From: an uncultured Collinsella sp.
Lineage (GTDB): Bacteria > Actinomycetota > Coriobacteriia > Coriobacteriales > Coriobacteriaceae
Direction of reading: 5' to 3'
NCBI GenBank assembly: GCA_900546115.1
Contig: URBQ01000041.1
Location: 1-18,989, forward strand
Length of the DNA stretch: 18,989 nt
Below the pieces are notes generated by a model. The model saw nothing but the letters and a program-made list of their open reading frames with translations. It was not told where the DNA came from and made no database searches. The translations under genes were made by a program, and so were the position numbers. This document shows, one piece after another, positions 7,332 to 15,244 of this stretch. Each line of letters opens with the position of its first letter. Positions within the stretch are counted from its first letter, which is position 1.

Positions 7332-7734
7332 ATATCGAATATGATTCCCCCATAATGCACTTCGGCGTTCTAAAGTAGCTTTTCTAAGGTAAATGCTCTT
7401 TTTTCCTAAAAATCATTCGCAATTACAACTCCAATCTTTCGATTAAGAATTGCATATCTAAAACGGTTTTATGTATATAAATGACGCTTGTTCGTGTTTC
7501 TGTCTGTATTCGATGATATTCAGCTACCTATCATTCTTATTCACACATACTCACCAGTTGAGTGAGGATATAGACCGTTTTTCACAACGCGAAGGGCGTC
7601 AGCTCTATGGCTTGTCAGCGTAAGAAGTAGGTAAAGATACCGTTCACGCGATACGTCCGTGCCATAGGTCGACTAAATTGAGACAATAGTGAATAGTGTT
7701 AGGCAACCGTCCCCCACGGGGACTGAACGGACAG
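7332..7734. other. AT-rich intergenic region between arcA copy 2 and ppk1
   Basis: This divergent intergenic region must contain the ppk1 promoter on the plus strand, but I cannot assign -35 and -10 boxes with confidence. The first 230 bases are AT-rich; from about 7590 the composition returns to that of genes. An ACCGTTC word at 7639-7645 resembles the arcA repeats, on the opposite strand. A short dyad ACTCA/TGAGT surrounds 7547-7562. No coding frame or structured RNA was recognised. Confidence 0.45.
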
Positions 7735-10143
7735 ATGCATATGCCGAGCAAAATCGAAAAAAAGCAAGCCGCTGCAAAGCTGCGTAAGCCGCCGCGCGAC
7801 CTCTCGTACACGCAGAACCGAGAGCTCAGCTGGCTGCGCTTTGACAACCGTGTGCTTGACGAAGCCTTCGACGAGACCGTTCCGCTGTTCGAGCGGCTAA
7901 AGTTCGTGTCGATTTTCGAGTCTAACCTCGATGAGTTTCTCATGGTGCGCGTGGGCGGCCTGTCCGATCTGGCAGAGCTCAAAAAACAGCCTGTCGACAA
8001 CAAGAGCAATATGACCGCCTCCGAACAAGTCGATGCTGTCATGGCCGAAATGCCCGGGCTCCTTACCCGATGGGAGTCCATCTTTAAGAGCATCGAGGGC
8101 AAGCTCGACACCCTGGGCGTTCACCGCGCCCGCATCGATTCGCTTACGCCCGAGGAGCGCACCTTTGTAACCCGTTACTTCCAGGCCTACGTGTCGCCGG
8201 TCATCTCACCGCTGGTGATTGACCCGCGCCACCCCTTCCCCAACCTGCGCAACGGCGCACTCTACCTGGCCTGCGGCCTGGACGGCGTCACCGACGAGGA
8301 GAGTCTGCTGGGCCTTATCGAGATTCCCACCTCGATGAACCGCGTGGTCGAGATCCCCTCGCCCACCGGCACCTACTCCTACATCTTGCTCGAGGACGTC
8401 ATCCTCGCCTGCCTGGACAGCTGCTTTGGCTCCTATAAGCCGCTCGACCGCGCGCTCATCCGCGTCACCCGCAACGCCGACATCGACCCGGACGGCGAGG
8501 GCGTCGAGGAGGAAGAGGATTACCGTCAGCACATGAAGCGCATCCTCAAGAAACGCTTGCGCCTGCAGCCGGTGGTGCTCGCGGTCTCGGGGTCGCTCGA
8601 GAAGGCGACGCTCAAGACCATCCGCAAGGCGCTCGAGCTTTCGCGCCGCTCTGTCTTTACCTGCGATATCCCGCTCGACCTAGGCTACGTCTTTGGCATT
8701 GAGGGCAAGATTCCCGAGCACCTGCGCAACGAGCTGCTCTTTACACCGTTTAAGCCGCAGCCCAACCCCACCATCGATATGACCCGCTCCATCCGCGAGC
8801 AGGTACTTCAGCACGACAAGCTGCTCTTTTATCCCTATGAGGCCATGAACCCCTTCCTGGATCTGGTGCACGAGGCCGCCTACGACCCCGAGTGCATCTC
8901 ACTGCGCATCACGCTCTACCGCGTGGCCAAGCAGAGCCGCCTGTGCGAGTCACTGATCGATGCCGCCGAGAACGGCAAAGAGGTCACGGTGCTCATGGAG
9001 CTCCGCGCGCGCTTTGACGAGCAGAACAACATCGAGTGGGCCGAGCGCCTGGAAGAGGCCGGCTGCACCGTCATCTACGGCTCCGAGGGCTTTAAGTGCC
9101 ACTCCAAGATCTGCCAGCTCACCTATCGCGAGGGCATGGCGCTAACGCGCCTGACGCTGCTGGGCACCGGCAACTTTAACGAGAAGACGGCCAAACTCTA
9201 CAGCGACTTTATGCTCATGACCGCTCACCCCGGCATCGGCGAGGACGCCAACCTGTTCTTCCGCAACCTGTCGCTGGGCAACCTGCGCGGCGATTACCGC
9301 TTCCTGGGTGTGGCGCCCGTCGGACTGAAACCGCTCATCATGCGCGGGCTTGACCGCGAGATCCAGCGCGCCCTCGCCGGCGAGCCCGCCCGCGTGTTCT
9401 TTAAACTCAACTCGCTCACCGACCGCGAGGTCATCGACAAGATCGCCGAGGCATCGTGCGCAGGAGTCCGCGTGGACATGATCATCCGCGGCATCTCGTG
9501 CCTCAAGCCGGGCGTTCCTGGCAAGACCGAGAACGTGCATGTCCGTTCTATCGTCGGACGCTTTTTGGAGCATGCGCGCGTTTACGCCTTTGGCGTGGAC
9601 TCGGACATGATCTATCTGAGCTCGGCCGACATGATGACACGCAACACCGAGCACCGCGTGGAGATCGCCTTCCCCGTGCTCGACCCCACCTGCCGCGCCC
9701 TGGTGCACGAGTACATGAGCATGCAGCTGCGCGACAACGTGAAGGCCCGCAGCCTCACGAGCGACGGCACCTGGGTCCCCGTGGAGCGCGCAGAGGGTGA
9801 GAAACCCTTCAACTCGCAGGAAGCCCTGCTGGAGCGTGCCTACCGCAACGCCGAGGCCGCGCCCGAGTCCGTCATTGAGGCAAAGCCCGCCCCTGCTCCT
9901 AAGCCGCAGCCGGCCACACCCGAGGTTCAGAAGGTCCAGGCGACCGTCATTGAGCCCGAGCCCGCACCTGCACCTCAGCCCGAGCCGCAGGCAGCTAAGC
10001 CCGCACCCGAGACGAGCGCCCGTCGCGATAAGCCCGCCGGCAAGACCAAGGCCATCGAGCGCCATCGCCCCGGTCGTGTGCGCATGGGCCTGGGCCTGAT
10101 CGGCCTGGGTCTTAAGACGCTCATTACCGGCAAGACGAAATAG
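7735..10143 (+). CDS. ppk1: Polyphosphate kinase 1 with long C-terminal tail
   Basis: PPK1 reversibly makes inorganic polyphosphate from ATP at the membrane or in the cytoplasm. The 802-residue protein opens the conserved region with NRELSWLRF (28-36). It has the phosphorylated-histidine site GFKCHSKI (H456), the GTGNFNEKTA motif, and FLEH with H613 followed by SSADMMTRN. The residue 19 after H456, a conserved histidine in E. coli PPK1 by my recollection, is Leu475 here. The core ends near residue 700. A tail of about 95 residues follows: Pro/Ala/Glu-rich with a repeated VIE-x2-PAPAP unit, then a basic segment ending GLGLIGLGLKTLITGKTK. Usual PPK1 length is near 690-740. ATG 7735 and ATG 7741 are both possible starts, and a GTG at 7696 would extend the frame; none has a strong ribosome site. 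No ppx gene is adjacent. Confidence 0.93.
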   Translation: MHMPSKIEKKQAAAKLRKPPRDLSYTQNRELSWLRFDNRVLDEAFDETVPLFERLKFVSIFESNLDEFLMVRVGGLSDLAELKKQPVDNKSNMTASEQVDAVMAEMPGLLTRWESIFKSIEGKLDTLGVHRARIDSLTPEERTFVTRYFQAYVSPVISPLVIDPRHPFPNLRNGALYLACGLDGVTDEESLLGLIEIPTSMNRVVEIPSPTGTYSYILLEDVILACLDSCFGSYKPLDRALIRVTRNADIDPDGEGVEEEEDYRQHMKRILKKRLRLQPVVLAVSGSLEKATLKTIRKALELSRRSVFTCDIPLDLGYVFGIEGKIPEHLRNELLFTPFKPQPNPTIDMTRSIREQVLQHDKLLFYPYEAMNPFLDLVHEAAYDPECISLRITLYRVAKQSRLCESLIDAAENGKEVTVLMELRARFDEQNNIEWAERLEEAGCTVIYGSEGFKCHSKICQLTYREGMALTRLTLLGTGNFNEKTAKLYSDFMLMTAHPGIGEDANLFFRNLSLGNLRGDYRFLGVAPVGLKPLIMRGLDREIQRALAGEPARVFFKLNSLTDREVIDKIAEASCAGVRVDMIIRGISCLKPGVPGKTENVHVRSIVGRFLEHARVYAFGVDSDMIYLSSADMMTRNTEHRVEIAFPVLDPTCRALVHEYMSMQLRDNVKARSLTSDGTWVPVERAEGEKPFNSQEALLERAYRNAEAAPESVIEAKPAPAPKPQPATPEVQKVQATVIEPEPAPAPQPEPQAAKPAPETSARRDKPAGKTKAIERHRPGRVRMGLGLIGLGLKTLITGKTK

Positions 10144-10166
10144 TCGTTTGTAGAAGCAGTTTGTAG

Positions 10167-10211
10167 AAGCGCCCCGCATTTGAGGAAAGCCTCGGATGCG
10201 GGGCGCTTTTC
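10167..10211 (+). terminator. Strong intrinsic terminator after ppk1
   Basis: Bases 10167-10179 pair perfectly with 10196-10208 (13 bp). The enclosed bases form a further GAGG/CCTC stem with an AAAG loop, giving one long hairpin followed by TTTTCCC. Just before it, the 13-base unit GTTTGTAGAAGCR occurs twice in tandem (from 10145), so the left arm of the hairpin begins inside the second unit. Confidence 0.93.
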
Positions 10212-10256
10212 CCTGCTACCATGGTGCGAGCAACAACACGAATGACAGGCAGGGAT

Positions 10257-11570
10257 ATGAAGCTCACTATAGAATCGATGACCTACGGCGCCGACGGGCT
10301 GGCGCACGCCGACAACGGCAAAGCCGTCTTTGTGCAGGGTGCCGTGGCAGGCGACACCGTCGAGGCCGAGGTCGTACAGGACGGCAAGTCGTTCATGCGC
10401 GCCCGCACCACCGAGATTCTGGAGCCGAGCCCCGATCGCATTCAGCCCCCCTGCCCCTACGTGGGCATCTGCGGCGGCTGCTCGTGGGGCAATCTCTCAC
10501 GCACGGCACAGCTCGCCGCCAAGGAGCAAAACCTGCGCTCCACGCTCGAGCGCATCGGCAAGTTCGCTCCTGAGCAGGTCGATGAGTTGGTGCAGCCCAT
10601 CTGCCACACCAAGGACGACTGGGGCTACCGCAATAAAATCGAGCTCGAACCGACCGTCGTCAACGGTCGCGTGCGCCTTGGCATGCACGGTGTCGACCCC
10701 AGCAAAATCGTGACCGTCGATGCGTGCCCGCTGTTCGATAAACGTTTTCCCAAGGCGCTCAAATCGGTCGTCGGCGCACTCAACTATCTAAGCGGCAGCC
10801 ATGACTTAGGGCTCGAACGCGTGGGCATTCGCGCATCGCGCCGCACCAAGGCGCTCGAGGTTGCACTCTGGACGCCCACGGGCTCTTTTCCGCGCTCGCA
10901 AGTCTCCCGCGTGCTGGCGGTCGCCGCTCATCCCACGAGCATCGTGCGTGTGATGAGCAAGGGCGAAAAGAAGGCCCGCCGTGTCTCCAAGGTCGAAATG
11001 CTCGCCGGAGAGGGCTCATGGACCGAGAATATCGCCGAGGGTCAGATGCGCTTGTCTGCCCCGTCTTTTTTCCAAGTCAACACCAAGGGTGCTGAGATTT
11101 TGATCGAGCTTGTCATGGAAGCGCTCGACCCGCAAGAAGACGAGCTTGCCGTGGACCTGTACTGCGGCGCCGGAACCTTTACCCTGCCGCTCGCCCGCCG
11201 CTGCGACTTCGTCGCCGCCGTCGAGGCCTACGGCCCGGCCGTGCGCGACCTGCGCCGTAACCTGGAAATCAACAAGCTTGATAACGTCGACGTCATTGGC
11301 GGAGACGCGGTGCGCGAGTTCCCCGACCAGGATGCCGACGTCTTGGTGGTCGACCCGCCGCGCGCAGGCCTCGCCCCCGAGGCGATCGACCTTATCGCCA
11401 GCACGAGCGCTCGCGATGTCGCCTACGTGAGCTGCGACCCCGCCACCCTGGCACGCGACCTTAAGCGCTTTGTCGAGGAAGGTACCTTCTCCCCCGTCAA
11501 GATCACGCCGGTCGATCTGTTCCCGCAAACCTTCCACTGCGAAACCGTCGTCCACCTCAAGCGCAACTAG
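10257..11570 (+). CDS. rlmD: 23S rRNA (uracil-C5)-methyltransferase, RlmD/TrmA family
   Basis: This SAM-dependent enzyme methylates carbon 5 of a uridine in RNA, typically U1939 (and in Gram-positive RlmCD also U747) of 23S rRNA. The 437-residue protein has an N-terminal TRAM-like beta domain (about residues 1-57) and four cysteines in the [4Fe-4S] pattern C66-x5-C72-x2-C75 and C157. It has the FFQVN motif, the SAM site VDLYCGAGTF (299-308), DPPRAGL, and the catalytic cysteine C393 in YVSCDPATL. The ATG at 10257 follows AGGCAGGGAT and begins the conserved MKLTIESMTYGADGLA. An upstream in-frame ATG at 10221 lies only 13 bases after the terminator stem and is unlikely. The gene is monocistronic. 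The family is certain; the exact target base (RlmD, RlmCD or a TrmA-like tRNA role) is not readable, though the Fe-S cluster favours the rRNA enzymes. Confidence 0.92.
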   Translation: MKLTIESMTYGADGLAHADNGKAVFVQGAVAGDTVEAEVVQDGKSFMRARTTEILEPSPDRIQPPCPYVGICGGCSWGNLSRTAQLAAKEQNLRSTLERIGKFAPEQVDELVQPICHTKDDWGYRNKIELEPTVVNGRVRLGMHGVDPSKIVTVDACPLFDKRFPKALKSVVGALNYLSGSHDLGLERVGIRASRRTKALEVALWTPTGSFPRSQVSRVLAVAAHPTSIVRVMSKGEKKARRVSKVEMLAGEGSWTENIAEGQMRLSAPSFFQVNTKGAEILIELVMEALDPQEDELAVDLYCGAGTFTLPLARRCDFVAAVEAYGPAVRDLRRNLEINKLDNVDVIGGDAVREFPDQDADVLVVDPPRAGLAPEAIDLIASTSARDVAYVSCDPATLARDLKRFVEEGTFSPVKITPVDLFPQTFHCETVVHLKRN

Positions 11571-11608
11571 ACTGTTTGCCCCAGACCACGCCCGATGATT
11601 TTTCTGGC

Positions 11609-11654
11609 ACGGGGATAAAAATAGATTTGCTCCGAATGATTATTTAATCCCCGT
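11609..11654. repeat. Inverted repeat between rlmD and the IS remnant
   Basis: ACGGGGAT (11609-11616) and ATCCCCGT (11647-11654) are perfect inverted copies. With small bulges the pairing extends inward through the A/T-rich flanks. No T run follows, so it is a weak terminator candidate. It may be a remnant of a mobile element end. Confidence 0.4.
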
Positions 11655-11668
11655 CCCGAAATTGAACC

Positions 11669-11708
11669 GCCCCTCATTTCTTGAACATTAGAAATGGGGG
11701 CTTCTTTA
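11669..11708 (+). terminator. Probable rlmD terminator
   Basis: GCCCC-T-CATTTC (11669-11680) pairs with GAAATGGGGGC (11691-11701) over 11 bp with a single bulged T and a 10-base loop. It is followed by TTCTTTAT. It lies about 100 bases after the rlmD stop and is the best candidate for its transcript end. Confidence 0.65.
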
Positions 11709-12037
11709 TGGACGGGAGAGTCAGGCACGACGCCACGCTGAGGACTCTTGCAGCAGAGCTTTGCGACAGGGGGTGCGGGCGCGCCGAAGGCCAGCGGGAG
11801 GCCGAAGGGTGCCCGGACCCGGCCGGGGCCGGCGGCGTGCGAGGGCAAGCTCATGCGACGGAGCTGCTGCCCGGGCGCCTGAAGGACGAATTCTACAGGA
11901 GCCGAACGTGGCGGAGCTTCGAGGAGTTCAAGCGGGACCTCGAAGCCTATACCGTTCACTGGAACAAGAGGAGGCGGGTTAAGCAAAAGGGACTGACCCC
12001 GGAGGAGTTCCGAAATCAGTCCCCATGTGCGGCATAG
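11681..12037 (+). pseudogene. IS3-family transposase fragment (orfB C-terminus)
   Basis: The open frame here is 118 codons, but only its second half, from about 11855, looks like protein. The stretch with RLKDEFYRSRTW, SFEEFKRDLEAY, HWNKRRR and KGLTPEEFRNQS is the C-terminal end of an IS3-family orfB transposase (DDE integrase core, after the catalytic glutamate region). The integrase N-terminal part, the DDE aspartates and orfA are absent. The preceding 170 bases do not read as transposase in this frame and include basic Gly/Pro/Arg-rich frames of doubtful coding value. It cannot be active. It lies between rlmD and the sugar operon and is followed by the element's right end. Confidence 0.75.
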
Positions 12038-12044
12038 GCCGCTA

Positions 12045-12076
12045 ATTGACCCGTCCAAGTATCGGGGCGCAGTTCA
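12045..12076 (+). mobile_element. IS3-family right terminal inverted repeat
   Basis: The segment TTGACCCGTCCAAGTATC followed by GGGGCGCAGTTCA has the form of IS3-family right ends, which finish in CAGTTCA with an inner TCCAA. Read on the other strand it begins TGAACTGCGCCCCGA. It starts about 8 bases after the transposase fragment stop, as expected. No matching left end lies between here and rlmD, so only the right part of the element remains. Confidence 0.65.
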
Positions 12077-12123
12077 TTTCAGCGCCGCCCGAGAAAGCTA
12101 AACGCCTTCTGGCAGGTTGTCCC

Positions 12124-12158
12124 GGGCCGAGGGCGGCCACCTTGATCGCCCTCGGCCC
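12124..12158 (-). terminator. Hairpin after PTS EIIBC gene
   Basis: Bases 12124-12135 and 12147-12158 form a perfect 12-bp stem with an 11-base loop, 55 bases after the PTS gene stop. There is no T run on either strand, so the terminator call is tentative. A smaller CCTCAAT/ATTGAGG hairpin (12177-12183 and 12196-12202) lies between it and the gene. Confidence 0.45.
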
Positions 12159-12212
12159 TCACCCACCTCAACTGCCCCTCAATTACATAGAGCTGATTGA
12201 GGAGGGCGCAGG

Positions 12213-13661
12213 CTAGCGGGTGCCTTCCTCATCGTCGTTGGGCCGGTAGGTGATGAACTCGATAACAAAGGCCAGGACGGCAGAGACGAGCGAGGCGATG
12301 ATCGCGAAGATCATGTGGGAGATCCCGGCGCCACCAGGGGTCCCGTCGATAAAGTTGAGCAGGTTGAAGACGCCGAGGCCGCCCGAGATGTACATGAGAG
12401 CGCCAGTCATTCCCACGATGGCGCCGCCCACGGCGGAGCTCAGGCATGCCACGACGAACGCGCGCTTGTTGGGGAGGGCGATGCCGTAGATGCCCGGCTC
12501 GGTGACGCCGAAGAAGAAGGCGGAGATCATCGCGGGAAGGGCGATGCCGCGGAAGCGCTCGTCCTTGTTTCTGAGGTACATGGCAAAGATGACCGCTCCG
12601 AGCGCGAACCCGTGGCCGATGGTGGCGGCGAGCACGCTGTCGTGGCCGAGGGTGTTCAGATTCATGATGGAGATGGGGATGAGGCTCCAGTGGAAGCCAA
12701 AGATGACGAGGCACATCCACAGTCCGCCAACCAGGGCGCTGCCCAGGACGGAACCAACCACGGGGAGCTGGAAGATGAACGAGAATGCCGCGCTCAGCAG
12801 GTTGGTGATGAGGGTGGCCACCGGGCCGATGATGAGGTAGCCCAAGACGATGGAGACCGTCATCGTGGCGAGCGGGACAAGGAACATCTTGAGCGCAGCC
12901 GGCATCCAGCTCTTGAGCCAGCGCTCAAGGATAGAGCCGAACCACACCATGAGAAGGACGGGGATCACCGAGCTCACGTAGCCGGACACGGGCATGATGA
13001 TGGGGATCCCGAGGGCGGTGGCGTACCACGAGAACGTGCCGGCCACGCCGAGGTCGATGCTGCCGAGCGCCTCGCCCGAGGTCAGGGCGACCATCGTCGG
13101 GTAGAGGAGCGCCACGCCGATTGCCACACCGGTGAACTCGTTCATGCGGAACTTGCGCGCGGCACTGAACGCCAGGGCGACGGGAAGGAAGTAGAAGAAG
13201 CCGTCAGCCACGGTGTAGAGCAGCGTGTAGAGGCCGTCGTTTGCAAAGTCCGGGACGAAGTAGGTGATGAGGGCAAGCAGTCCCTTCATGATGCCTGCGG
13301 CGGCAAGCGGTCCCAGGATGGGCTGGAAGATGCCAGAGATGAGGTCGATGATGGCGGAGGCAACGGTCTTATCGCCCTGGGGCTCGTCGTCGGCGCTTGC
13401 GCCGCCCGAGAAGTTGCCGGCCTCCAGGACCGCGTCGTAGACGTCCTCGACGATGTTGCCCACGACCACCTGGTACTGGCCGTTGGCCTGGATGACCTGG
13501 ATGACGCCCTTGAGGGCCTCGATCTTGGCCGTGTTGGCGCGGGACTCGTCCTTGAGTTTGAAGCGCACGCGCGTGATGCAGTGCGCGACGCTGGCGACGT
13601 TCTCGGCGCCGCCTACGTTCTCGAGTATGGATCTGGCCAGGTCGTCGTATTTTTCTGCCAT
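12213..13661 (-). CDS. Beta-glucoside-type PTS transporter EIIBC
   Basis: This phosphotransferase permease imports and phosphorylates a sugar, most likely a beta-glucoside such as cellobiose, arbutin or salicin. The 482-residue protein has an EIIB domain (about residues 1-90) with phosphorylated C28 in HCITRVRFKL, a short acidic linker, and an EIIC membrane domain (about 105-470) with GFHWSLIPI and GVTEPGIYGIALP. It ends after the last membrane helix with a short acidic tail, so the EIIA domain of BglF/BglP-type fusions is missing and must come from elsewhere in the genome. AAGGAG lies 7 bases before the ATG. It starts 31 bases after the 6-phospho-beta-glucosidase stop and is clearly in one operon with it. 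A trehalose- or sucrose-type specificity is a lesser option given that neighbour. Confidence 0.92.
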   Translation of the reverse strand: MAEKYDDLARSILENVGGAENVASVAHCITRVRFKLKDESRANTAKIEALKGVIQVIQANGQYQVVVGNIVEDVYDAVLEAGNFSGGASADDEPQGDKTVASAIIDLISGIFQPILGPLAAAGIMKGLLALITYFVPDFANDGLYTLLYTVADGFFYFLPVALAFSAARKFRMNEFTGVAIGVALLYPTMVALTSGEALGSIDLGVAGTFSWYATALGIPIIMPVSGYVSSVIPVLLMVWFGSILERWLKSWMPAALKMFLVPLATMTVSIVLGYLIIGPVATLITNLLSAAFSFIFQLPVVGSVLGSALVGGLWMCLVIFGFHWSLIPISIMNLNTLGHDSVLAATIGHGFALGAVIFAMYLRNKDERFRGIALPAMISAFFFGVTEPGIYGIALPNKRAFVVACLSSAVGGAIVGMTGALMYISGGLGVFNLLNFIDGTPGGAGISHMIFAIIASLVSAVLAFVIEFITYRPNDDEEGTR

Positions 13662-13692
13662 TATTTTCTCCTTAGTGATATTGCCCGGGTGG

Positions 13693-15123
13693 TTAGCCCA
13701 GGTCGCCTCCGTTGGTGGCGATGGCCTGTTGATACCAGTAGAAGCTCTTCTTGCGCCTGCGCTCGAGCGTGCCGTTGCCCAGGTTGTCGCGGTCCACGTA
13801 GATGAAGCCGTAGCGCTTCTCCATCTCGCCGGAGCCCGCGCTCACGAGGTCGATCGGCCCCCAGGTGGTGTAGCCGAGCATCTCGACGCCGTCCTGCTCG
13901 ATAGCGTCGCGCATGGCCTCGATGTGCTCGCGCAGGTAGGCGATGCGGTAGTCATCCTCGATCGTGCCGTCGGGAAGCACCTCGTCATAGGCGCCGAGGC
14001 CGTTCTCCACCACAAAGAGCGGCTTCTGGTAGCGGTCCCAGAGGTCGTTGATCGTGATGCGGAACCCCAGCGGGTCGATGACCCAGCCCCAGTCGCTCGT
14101 GCGCACGTAGGGGTTCTCTACGCCGGCGAAGGCGTTGCCCTCGGCGACGCCGCCCACGGAATCGGGGTCGCCCGCGGTACAGCGCGAGGAGTAGTAGCTA
14201 AACGAGATGAAGTCGACGGTGTTCTCCGCAAGGATGCGCTCGTCCTCGGCGGTCATACCCACGTCGATGCCCTCGCGCTCGAGCATCTTGAGCGCGTAGC
14301 CGGGGTAGTGCCCGCGTGCCTGCACGTCCACGAAGAAGAGGTCCTCCTGGTTCTTGACCTGCGCTGCACGGACGTCCTCGGGACGACAGGAGTAGGGGTA
14401 GTAGCTTCCCGCGGCGAGCATGCAGCCAACCTTGTTCTCCGGGTCGACCTCGTGGGCGATCTTGGTGGCCCAGGCGCTCGCCACGAGCTCGTTGTGCGCG
14501 GCGCGGTACTCGGCCTCGCGGGCATTCTCCCCGGGCTCGAGGACGATGCCGGCACCCATGAAGGGACGGTGCAAGATCATGTTCATCTCGTTGAACGTGA
14601 TCCACCAATGCACGAGGCCGCGGTAGCGGTTGAAGAGCACCTTCACCAGCCGCTTGTAGAGCTCGATGAGGGCGCGGTTTCGCCAGGCGCCGTACTTCTT
14701 GACGAGGTGGATGGGGCAGTCGAAGTGCGTGATGGTCACGAGGGGCTCGATCCTGTGCTCGCGGCAGCAGCGGAACACGTCCTCGTAGAAGGCGAGCCCG
14801 GCCTCGTTGGGCTCCTCCTCGTCGCCATTGGGGAAGATGCGGCTCCAGGCGATGGAGAGGCGAAAGACCTTAAAGCCCATCTCCGCGAAGAGGGCTATGT
14901 CCTCGCGGTAGTGGTGGTAGAAGTCGATGCCCGTCTGGGCCGGGTAGTAGTACCCGGGCTCAAAGTCGAGCATGCGCCTCAGGCCGCGACTTACGTCGTT
15001 GCGCTCCGACCCGTGTGGGATGACGTCGACATTGGCAAGACCGCGGCCGCCCTCGTCATAACCTCCCTCGCATTGGTTAGCAGCGGTGGCTCCTCCCCAA
15101 AGGAACCCTTTTGGAAATGGCAT
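13693..15123 (-). CDS. bglA: 6-phospho-beta-glucosidase, GH1
   Basis: This cytoplasmic glycoside hydrolase family 1 enzyme splits the phosphorylated beta-glucosides delivered by the PTS into glucose 6-phosphate and aglycone or glucose. The 476-residue protein shows the GH1 start FPKGFLWGGATAANQ, the acid/base E179 in ITFNEMN, the nucleophile E373 in VVENGLGAYD, and the phosphate-binding KRYGFIYVD (K436, Y438) that separates 6-phospho enzymes from plain beta-glucosidases. Length is normal. An open frame runs 73 codons further upstream, but the ATG at 15123 has GAAGGAGG 4 bases before it and begins the conserved domain. It is the middle gene of the operon. A TATAAA within a small hairpin about 45 bases upstream could be an internal promoter. 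Related names in use are bglB, bglH and ascB. Confidence 0.94.
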   Translation of the reverse strand: MPFPKGFLWGGATAANQCEGGYDEGGRGLANVDVIPHGSERNDVSRGLRRMLDFEPGYYYPAQTGIDFYHHYREDIALFAEMGFKVFRLSIAWSRIFPNGDEEEPNEAGLAFYEDVFRCCREHRIEPLVTITHFDCPIHLVKKYGAWRNRALIELYKRLVKVLFNRYRGLVHWWITFNEMNMILHRPFMGAGIVLEPGENAREAEYRAAHNELVASAWATKIAHEVDPENKVGCMLAAGSYYPYSCRPEDVRAAQVKNQEDLFFVDVQARGHYPGYALKMLEREGIDVGMTAEDERILAENTVDFISFSYYSSRCTAGDPDSVGGVAEGNAFAGVENPYVRTSDWGWVIDPLGFRITINDLWDRYQKPLFVVENGLGAYDEVLPDGTIEDDYRIAYLREHIEAMRDAIEQDGVEMLGYTTWGPIDLVSAGSGEMEKRYGFIYVDRDNLGNGTLERRRKKSFYWYQQAIATNGGDLG

Positions 15124-15141
15124 GGTGCCTCCTTCTCTCTG

Positions 15142-15177
15142 GCGCCCCCACCTCTGCGGGGACGCTTTATAACGTCC
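15142..15177 (-). promoter_or_regulatory. Overlapping alternative hairpins before the GH1 ribosome site
   Basis: Bases 15142-15149 can pair with 15158-15165 (8 bp with one G-U), and bases 15160-15164 with 15173-15177 (GGACG/CGTCC, 5 bp). The two stems share bases 15160-15164, so only one can form. They lie just upstream of the GH1 ribosome site. They could tune translation, or the TATAAA in the second loop could serve as a -10 box; neither is shown. Confidence 0.3.
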
Positions 15178-15244
15178 TTGCGACCTCACGCGCCGGGCCC
15201 GTGGCCCTTTCCCTGATGCGCGCGGGCCGCCCGTGAAGGGGTGA

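Noticed and set aside
4507..7645. Single ACCGTTC words at 4507-4513 and 7639-7645 as extra sites of the arcA regulator.
   Set aside because: They lie on the opposite strand, unpaired and at different distances from the two promoters. A 7-base word can occur by chance in regions of this size.
7332..7734. A riboswitch or small RNA before ppk1.
   Set aside because: No long stem, known aptamer core or terminator was found; AT-richness alone does not support one.
11681..11854. A complete small gene in the first half of the IS remnant frame.
   Set aside because: Its apparent start lies in the loop of the rlmD terminator, no ribosome site is seen, and the sequence changes character where the transposase similarity begins.
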